Source of the DNA: CAZWFW01 sp964633445
GTDB lineage: Archaea > Undinarchaeota > CAZWFW01
NCBI GenBank assembly: GCA_964633445.1
Contig: CAZWFW010000021.1
Span: forward strand, 1-18,137
Direction: 5' to 3'
DNA length: 18,137 nt
Shown in pieces: positions 13,873-18,137 of this stretch (positions are counted from its first letter, which is position 1; each line of letters starts with the position of its first letter). The notes under the pieces are model-generated. The model searched no databases, had not been told where the DNA came from, and saw nothing but the letters and a program-made list of their open reading frames with translations. The position numbers were made by a program, and so were the translations under genes.

Positions 13873-15404
13873 TAGGTTTTCCAAATCTCTTAAATCATAG
13901 CAAAATACCTTCATACCTTTGTACTCGTATANNNNNNNNNNNNNNNNNNNNNNNNNNNNNNNNNNNNNNNNNNNNNNNNNNNNNNNNNNNNNNNNNNNNN
14001 NNNNNNNNNNNNNNNNNNNNNNNNNNNNNNNTTTTCCAAATCTCTTAAATCATAGCAAAATACCTTCATACCTTTGTACTCGTATATTTTTTCTTTAAAA
14101 GATTTTGCAAATATTGCAAAGTACTCTTTGCGCTCATCATTATGCCAATCTACATATTTTGCTTTGTTTGCTAAATCTTTGACAATTTTATTTGCGTTAA
14201 CATTATTTTGCCACTTGCATTCCGCGAATAGAATTTCTTTTGTTGACTCGTTTAATGCTACTATATCTATTTCATAGGACTCTTTTGCTTTAGGAATTCT
14301 ACCCCATTGCTTACCCACCAGCATAAACCGCATCTTTAAAACATTCTCCCTTAGAACTGCGGTACAAAATTTTTCAAACATTCTTCCTAAATAAGAATTG
14401 AAGTTTCTTTCGAAGACATCTATGATTGCTGAGATGTTTCCACTTTCATAGTAATGCTCATACCTCTTAACGAATCTAAACCAAAAATAGAAGAAGTTAT
14501 TTTTAATTTCATAAATACTCTCCTTTTTCTTCCCTACCAGGGGAAAAGTTCTTCTTATTAATCCGTATTCTTTCACAAGCAAAGAAAGATACCTGTTTGT
14601 TCTATTAACATCGTTTGAAAACACACTCGCAATCTCGCTCAATTTTGTTTTTCCTAGCGCTATAGCCTCCATAGCCGAATAAAAACTTTTATACTCTCCC
14701 CCAAACTCACTTTTCAAAATAGCATTCCCTTCGTCAAGCAGAACTTTGAAATTTTCCTTGAAGAAAATATCAACAAATTCTGAAAGCGAAGTTATCCTCA
14801 AATTATACAAAGATTCGTAGAACTTAGGAATTCCCCCAAATACGCTCCAAATAGCCATCTTTTCTTCCATTTCCTTAAAACCAATATCATCCAACATAGC
14901 AAAAACTTCCTTTACAGGGAGTTCAAAAAGAGTTATCTCTAAATCCCTCCTACCATACAATGCTTTCGAATATTCAGCGAAAATTTTGTTCACGAGAGAG
15001 TAGCTAGATCCTGAAACAATTATACATAAATTTTTATTCTTTCTCCTAAATTCGTCTATAATCTTTTGCAAATCAGAATAGGCAGATTTCTCCACGAAAT
15101 AAAAGTTTTGAAACTCATCCAAAAATACCACTTCGAATTTCTCGAAAATATAGTTAAGGAAATCTCTCAGGGAAGTAAATTTGGGTATTTTCAAGTCCTG
15201 GCTAATTTCTTCAAGAAAAAGATCAACACTTTTATCCTTCGGAACAAAGATATATGCATACTCTCTACCCTTCAGAGCCTCTAGTACTGTTCTAGTTTTT
15301 CCAATTCTTCTTAATCCTTTAACGATAATAAATCTTGTTCCACTACCATTAATAACCCTTCTAATAAGATTAATCTCTCTTTCTCTATTGTAGAACTTAT
15401 ACAT
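13864..15404 (-). CDS. Archaeal ATPase with C-terminal PD-(D/E)XK-like domain (interrupted by assembly gap)
   Basis: An archaeal-type STAND/AAA ATPase: N-terminal FYNREREI, Walker A GLRRIGKT at residues 30-37, Walker B VVFLDEFQNF, sensor strand CIIVSGSS, a winged-helix region around ALGKTKLSEIASVFS, then a DUF234-like end with MFEKFC, YEIDIVAL and FAECKW, the E-D-ExK pattern of PD-(D/E)XK nucleases. A 100-N gap cuts the 3' end. The 55 bases before the gap repeat those after it. Collapsing the copies removes 155 bases, restores the frame, and ends the protein ...DLENLLE at a TAA (13864-13866), giving 461 residues, normal for the family. The start is ATG 15404, likely leaderless, and lies within a palindrome. 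Members are often linked to mobile or toxin-antitoxin-like roles in archaea, but the function is unproven. Confidence 0.75.
13877..13931. repeat. 55-base end overlap, left copy (assembly artefact)
   Basis: Identical to 14032-14086 and placed directly before the run of N. The exact length suits two contigs that share a 55-mer at their ends and were scaffolded without merging. It is not a biological repeat. Confidence 0.85.
13932..14031. other. Run of exactly 100 N (scaffold gap)
   Basis: A placeholder gap. The flanking 55-base identities and the restored reading frame of the ATPase indicate that no sequence is missing and the true gap size is negative. Confidence 0.9.
14032..14086. repeat. 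55-base end overlap, right copy (assembly artefact)
   Basis: Identical to 13877-13931. It encodes, on the minus strand, the real C-terminal KVFCYDLRDLE region of the ATPase. Confidence 0.85.
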
Positions 15405-15427
15405 ATTATGTATTATACATGATATGT
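15401..15427. promoter_or_regulatory. 27-bp palindrome over the ATPase start codon
   Basis: ACATAT-t-ATGTAT-T-ATACAT-g-ATATGT is symmetric about 15414 with one mismatched pair (15407/15421). The ATPase ATG occupies 15402-15404, inside the left arm. Such a site between TATA box and start would suit an autorepressor, or in RNA could hide the start codon. Confidence 0.55.
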
Positions 15428-15434
15428 ATATAAA
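15424..15434 (-). promoter_or_regulatory. TATA box of the ATPase gene
   Basis: On the minus strand this reads GTTTTTATATA, with an A-rich GAAAAAG just upstream that could act as the BRE. Its centre is about 25 bases from the ATG at 15404, so transcription should begin at or near the start codon (leaderless). Confidence 0.5.
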
Positions 15435-15599
15435 AACTTTTTCAACCTCGATTATAAAACATTGGCTAAAATATCAAAGAGCGTGTTAGATTTTACTATA
15501 GATTATGTTGCATTTCGATACAATCTTTCACGTGCAAAAAGGAAGGTTACTCTTAAGTTTTCAAAATAAATTAATACCTTTTAATCAACTAATCTTTAT

Positions 15600-16169
15600 A
15601 TGAATCTTATGATTACAATTTCGGTAGGCATAGCTATTCTTGGATCAATCCTTGCAATAAGCATCATTTCCATTTACAACAGGTTTCAACAACTAAGAAA
15701 CGGTGCGGAAGCTACACTAGGTCAAATTAAAGTTGCTCTAAAGAAAAGGTTGGATATGCTCACCGAACTTCTTGAAAGTGTCAAGAGTTACGCTAGGTTT
15801 GAAAGGGAAACTCTAGAGAAAATCACAAAGATGCGTACAGACGTGCTGAAGGCTAGAAGTGCAGAAGAAATTCAAAAAATAGAGAGAGAATCGAGAAGAA
15901 TTCTTGGTGCCATAACCGTAACGGTTGAAAATTATCCAGACCTAAAAACATCTGAAACCGTAAAAAAGCTGATGGATGCCACTAAAGAAGTAGAGGATGA
16001 AATTGCAAGACACCGCTACACTTATAATAATATAGTGCAGGAGTTCAATACGAAAATAGACACCTTTCCATCCAATTTCGTTGCAAAACTTTTCGGATTT
16101 GGTAAAATGAGGTACTTGGAGTTTGAGGAAGAAACTGAGAAGGGGCCAGAGCTAGGATGGCAGCTATAG
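15600..16169 (+). CDS. lemA: LemA family protein
   Basis: 189 residues. One N-terminal membrane helix (about residues 4-25, ITISVGIAILGSILAISII) is followed by YNRFQQLRNGAEATLGQIKVALKKR, which matches the LemA core Y-N-x-L-V...N-x-x-x-x-x-x-x-x-I-D-V-x-L-K-R-R, then long alpha-helices. LQ/FNTKIDTFPSNFVAKLFGF near residues 148-170 is the conserved LemA C-terminal F-P-x-N-x-x-A block. LemA is a membrane-anchored helical bundle with the helices outside or inside depending on the lineage; its role is unclear. The ATG has no strong ribosome site, and an A/T box (15563-15573) may be its TATA element. It overlaps the DUF2207 gene by 13 bases; this pairing is common in bacteria and archaea. Confidence 0.88.
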   Translation: MNLMITISVGIAILGSILAISIISIYNRFQQLRNGAEATLGQIKVALKKRLDMLTELLESVKSYARFERETLEKITKMRTDVLKARSAEEIQKIERESRRILGAITVTVENYPDLKTSETVKKLMDATKEVEDEIARHRYTYNNIVQEFNTKIDTFPSNFVAKLFGFGKMRYLEFEEETEKGPELGWQL

Positions 16170-18013
16170 GAATTTTCCCCTTTATACTCATTTTGCTGTT
16201 TTTTCTTTTCCTCTTATCACCTCCCATCTACATTAGAGCAAAGGAGAGGACGCAACTGATAATAGTAGTTTTGCTAGTCATTGCCGTAGCCGCTGGTACA
16301 TTATTTTTTGTAAGGTTCTTCCTTGTTTCTGGTGATCTTACCGTAGATTACGAAGCCGTTCTTACAATTGATAATTTCACTCTCTTCCTAAATGAAAGCT
16401 ATATTTATCATGTAAATAAGGAAAAATTCAGAATGCTTTACAGAACATGGAAAGCTCCAATGCTAGTTGAAGGATACTTCTATTCACCACATTTTTTACA
16501 GGAACCGCATATAACTGCGAAGAATGTGGTTGGAGATGGTATAGGTTATGCGAAGGATTGCGGTGGTAATGTAAAAATATTTAATGAGAAGGACATTGAA
16601 TGGTCTCAAAGGTCAGCTATAGTGGAGTTAGCTGAAAAAAACGAAGTTGGAATATACAATCCTTCCAAATTCCGCAAAGGGAGCTACAAAGCTGAATATT
16701 TCTTCACAATCAATCCCCCTGTCAAAACCGACGGTAAATTTGATCACATTAACCTCAAACTTGCAGACGAGCATGTGCCTTATTCAAAAGTGAGGATAGT
16801 TATTGTTGATCCAAACAAAAAGATTGTCAAACTTTATCCTCATCTTCCAGGCGCAAAATTAAGAAAATCGGGAGATACGTGGATAATAGAAGGAAGCGCT
16901 ATCAGAGACGAGCTTGTTGAAGTTGAGATGCTTCTAGAGTATGGAGCCGTTAACGGCTATTTGGAAAGGGTGGAAAACGTTGAAAAATCCGTAGAAGATG
17001 CCAACAGATGGTATGGTATCCTCTCCGTCATCTCAACCTTCCTCTATCACATCCTCCTCATCATCATTCCAGGTTTCCCGTTTTTGGTAATCTATGTTTA
17101 TAGAAGATATGGAACAGAGAAAGAATTTATTGTTCCTGAATATATAAGCTTTGTACCTAAAAAAAGGAAACCATGGCTGGTTAATCTCGTATTTAAAGGA
17201 GATGCATTTACTTTCGATGAACACGGATTCTATGCAACACTTCTCGATTTGCATAGAAAGGGGTACATTCGCATAGAGCCCTGCGGGAAACATATGATAA
17301 TAAGAATACTGAGAAGATTTGGGGATGATGAGTATGAAAATATTGTTTTGCGTTTCCTTTTAGAGTATGCAGAAAATGGCATCGTTGATACCGAGAAACT
17401 TGAGGAAATAGCTAAAGGTGATATCTCTGAAGCGAGAATTCTTCATAAGAAACTTGAAAAGGTTCTTAACTACAGAAACAAGGAAATCTCAAAAGAATTT
17501 GTCGAGAACAAGGGGAAGGTTATATTCAGCAGATTTTTCTTGATAACATTTGCTTTTATCATATTTCTGTCCTTACTTACCACATATCTAAATATGTACA
17601 TCCCGCTTAAAAATGAACTTATAATATTATCCTTCGCTCTTTCTATTCAGTGCCTTATATGTCTTTGCACACCTTCTCAGTTTTTCGGGAGATGGAAAGA
17701 AGATTTCTACAAAGAAAAGCTTGAATGGGACGCATTCAGAAAATTTCTTTCGGATATGGCTATGATTAAGAAGTATGCACCTCAGGACATCGTTATATGG
17801 AAGGAATGGCTTATATACGGAACCGCGCTAGGTGTTGGGAAGAATGTTGCAGAAACGATGAGGAGTCTGAATATAGGAATACCGGAGATTTACATACTCT
17901 TTGCGCTTCCAACATTCCACAGGATAAACACAACTGCCAGAAGGAGGGTGGAGAGAGGTTCAGGGTTTGGAGCTGGTGGTGGTTTTGGTGGCGGGGGTGC
18001 TGGCGGTAGATGA
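16157..18013 (+). CDS. DUF2207 membrane protein
   Basis: 618 residues. Two hydrophobic helices open the protein (about 5-23 and 33-53). A surface domain with the DUF2207 pattern follows (DYEAVLTID, VDGDGIGYAK-like region, INPPVKTDGKFDHINLKL) up to residue 290. Then come a membrane segment around residues 300-320 (FLYHILLIIIPGFPFLVIYV), a cytoplasmic stretch with YGTEKEF and GDAFTFDEHGFYATLLDLHRKGYI (winged-helix-like), two further helices (about 456-510), and a glycine-rich tail of the GFGGGGAGGR type that is the family hallmark. The partner is LemA, co-translated through a 13-base overlap. The function of the pair is not established. Confidence 0.88.
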   Translation: MAAIGIFPFILILLFFLFLLSPPIYIRAKERTQLIIVVLLVIAVAAGTLFFVRFFLVSGDLTVDYEAVLTIDNFTLFLNESYIYHVNKEKFRMLYRTWKAPMLVEGYFYSPHFLQEPHITAKNVVGDGIGYAKDCGGNVKIFNEKDIEWSQRSAIVELAEKNEVGIYNPSKFRKGSYKAEYFFTINPPVKTDGKFDHINLKLADEHVPYSKVRIVIVDPNKKIVKLYPHLPGAKLRKSGDTWIIEGSAIRDELVEVEMLLEYGAVNGYLERVENVEKSVEDANRWYGILSVISTFLYHILLIIIPGFPFLVIYVYRRYGTEKEFIVPEYISFVPKKRKPWLVNLVFKGDAFTFDEHGFYATLLDLHRKGYIRIEPCGKHMIIRILRRFGDDEYENIVLRFLLEYAENGIVDTEKLEEIAKGDISEARILHKKLEKVLNYRNKEISKEFVENKGKVIFSRFFLITFAFIIFLSLLTTYLNMYIPLKNELIILSFALSIQCLICLCTPSQFFGRWKEDFYKEKLEWDAFRKFLSDMAMIKKYAPQDIVIWKEWLIYGTALGVGKNVAETMRSLNIGIPEIYILFALPTFHRINTTARRRVERGSGFGAGGGFGGGGAGGR

Positions 18014-18039
18014 CTACTCTAAAATTTAAGTCTCCCTAA

Positions 18040-18137
18040 TTATGCAAGGTATGCTAGGTATCCGCTATAAAGGAATTTCAGAGAAACTGCCAAGAATACA
18101 AATCCGAAGATTGCCTTTATAGCCCATGACGGCACGA
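18040..18137 (-). CDS. C-terminal end of a membrane protein (partial)
   Basis: The minus strand is open from the window edge to a TAA at 18040-18042, giving 31 residues ending IFGFVFLAVSLKFLYSGYLA then YLA. A single hydrophobic helix starts after a short basic turn (WAIKAI). The shape resembles the last helix of TauE/SafE-type permeases, but one helix cannot decide this. The start lies outside the window. It converges with the DUF2207 gene, 26 bases away. Confidence 0.45.
   Translation of the reverse strand, partial: VPSWAIKAIFGFVFLAVSLKFLYSGYLAYLA

Noticed and set aside
13877..14086. 55-base direct repeats as a CRISPR or target-site duplication
   Set aside because: They flank only a run of N and are exactly 55 bases at contig ends, which fits an assembly overlap.
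13911..15404. Reading the ATPase through the N run to a C-terminus ending YTSTKV
   Set aside because: The gap is an artefact; merging the 55-base overlaps changes the frame and gives a natural stop at 13864-13866.
1..18137. CRISPR arrays, tRNA or rRNA genes
   Set aside because: I saw no regularly spaced repeats and no cloverleaf or rRNA-like segments on either strand; a covariance search was not possible here.

Overview
The window looks archaeal. It has the short archaeal form of elongation factor 1-beta next to its small zinc-ribbon partner, single-domain KaiC-like ATPases, an archaeal-type ATPase with a C-terminal nuclease-like domain, a LemA/DUF2207 pair, TATA-box promoters with several apparently leaderless starts, and both ATG and GTG starts. 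The sequence is strongly A+T-rich (about one third G+C by eye) and the proteins are rich in Lys, Glu and Ile, which would fit a thermophilic or low-GC euryarchaeon. I cannot name the genus. A run of exactly 100 N flanked by identical 55-base sequences shows this is a draft assembly, probably a metagenome bin.

Layout. 1-385: a decayed insertion-sequence remnant with a 41-bp repeat that recurs near 8.8 kb. 386-2295 (minus): a tightly overlapping run of wecC, a zinc-ribbon protein, aEF1B and a Trm112-like protein. 2353-3624 (plus): wecB, divergent from wecC. WecB and WecC together convert UDP-GlcNAc to UDP-ManNAcA for surface glycans. 3668-4904 (plus): scpA and scpB, the non-SMC subunits of the SMC condensin. 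4876-6815 (minus): a threonyl-tRNA-synthetase-like protein that appears to lack catalytic motifs, and a TraB/GumN-like protein. 7051-8752: a small winged-helix protein convergent with two translationally coupled KaiC-like ATPases, one of which has lost the catalytic glutamate pair. 9150-9938: two convergent winged-helix regulators. 10197-11066 (minus): a SAM-methyltransferase-like protein with a helical insertion.

11067-15599 is the accessory part. A long A+T-rich leader precedes a three-part enzyme that fuses an RNase HIII-like domain (with its TBP-like N-terminus), a zinc ribbon and a PIN-nuclease-like domain. A terminator-like hairpin, broken genes, the assembly gap, and an archaeal ATPase with a PD-(D/E)XK-like C-terminus follow. 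The ATPase start codon lies inside a 27-bp palindrome. 15600-18013 (plus) is the LemA/DUF2207 membrane pair, and 18040-18137 (minus) is the tail of a membrane protein that runs off the window.

The best candidate for something undescribed is the RNase HIII-zinc ribbon-PIN fusion. It carries two complete-looking sets of nuclease acidic residues in one polypeptide, which suggests recognition of RNA:DNA hybrids coupled to a second RNA cut. That function is inference. Next in interest are the KaiC pair with one altered active site, the ThrRS-like paralog, and the palindrome over the ATPase start.
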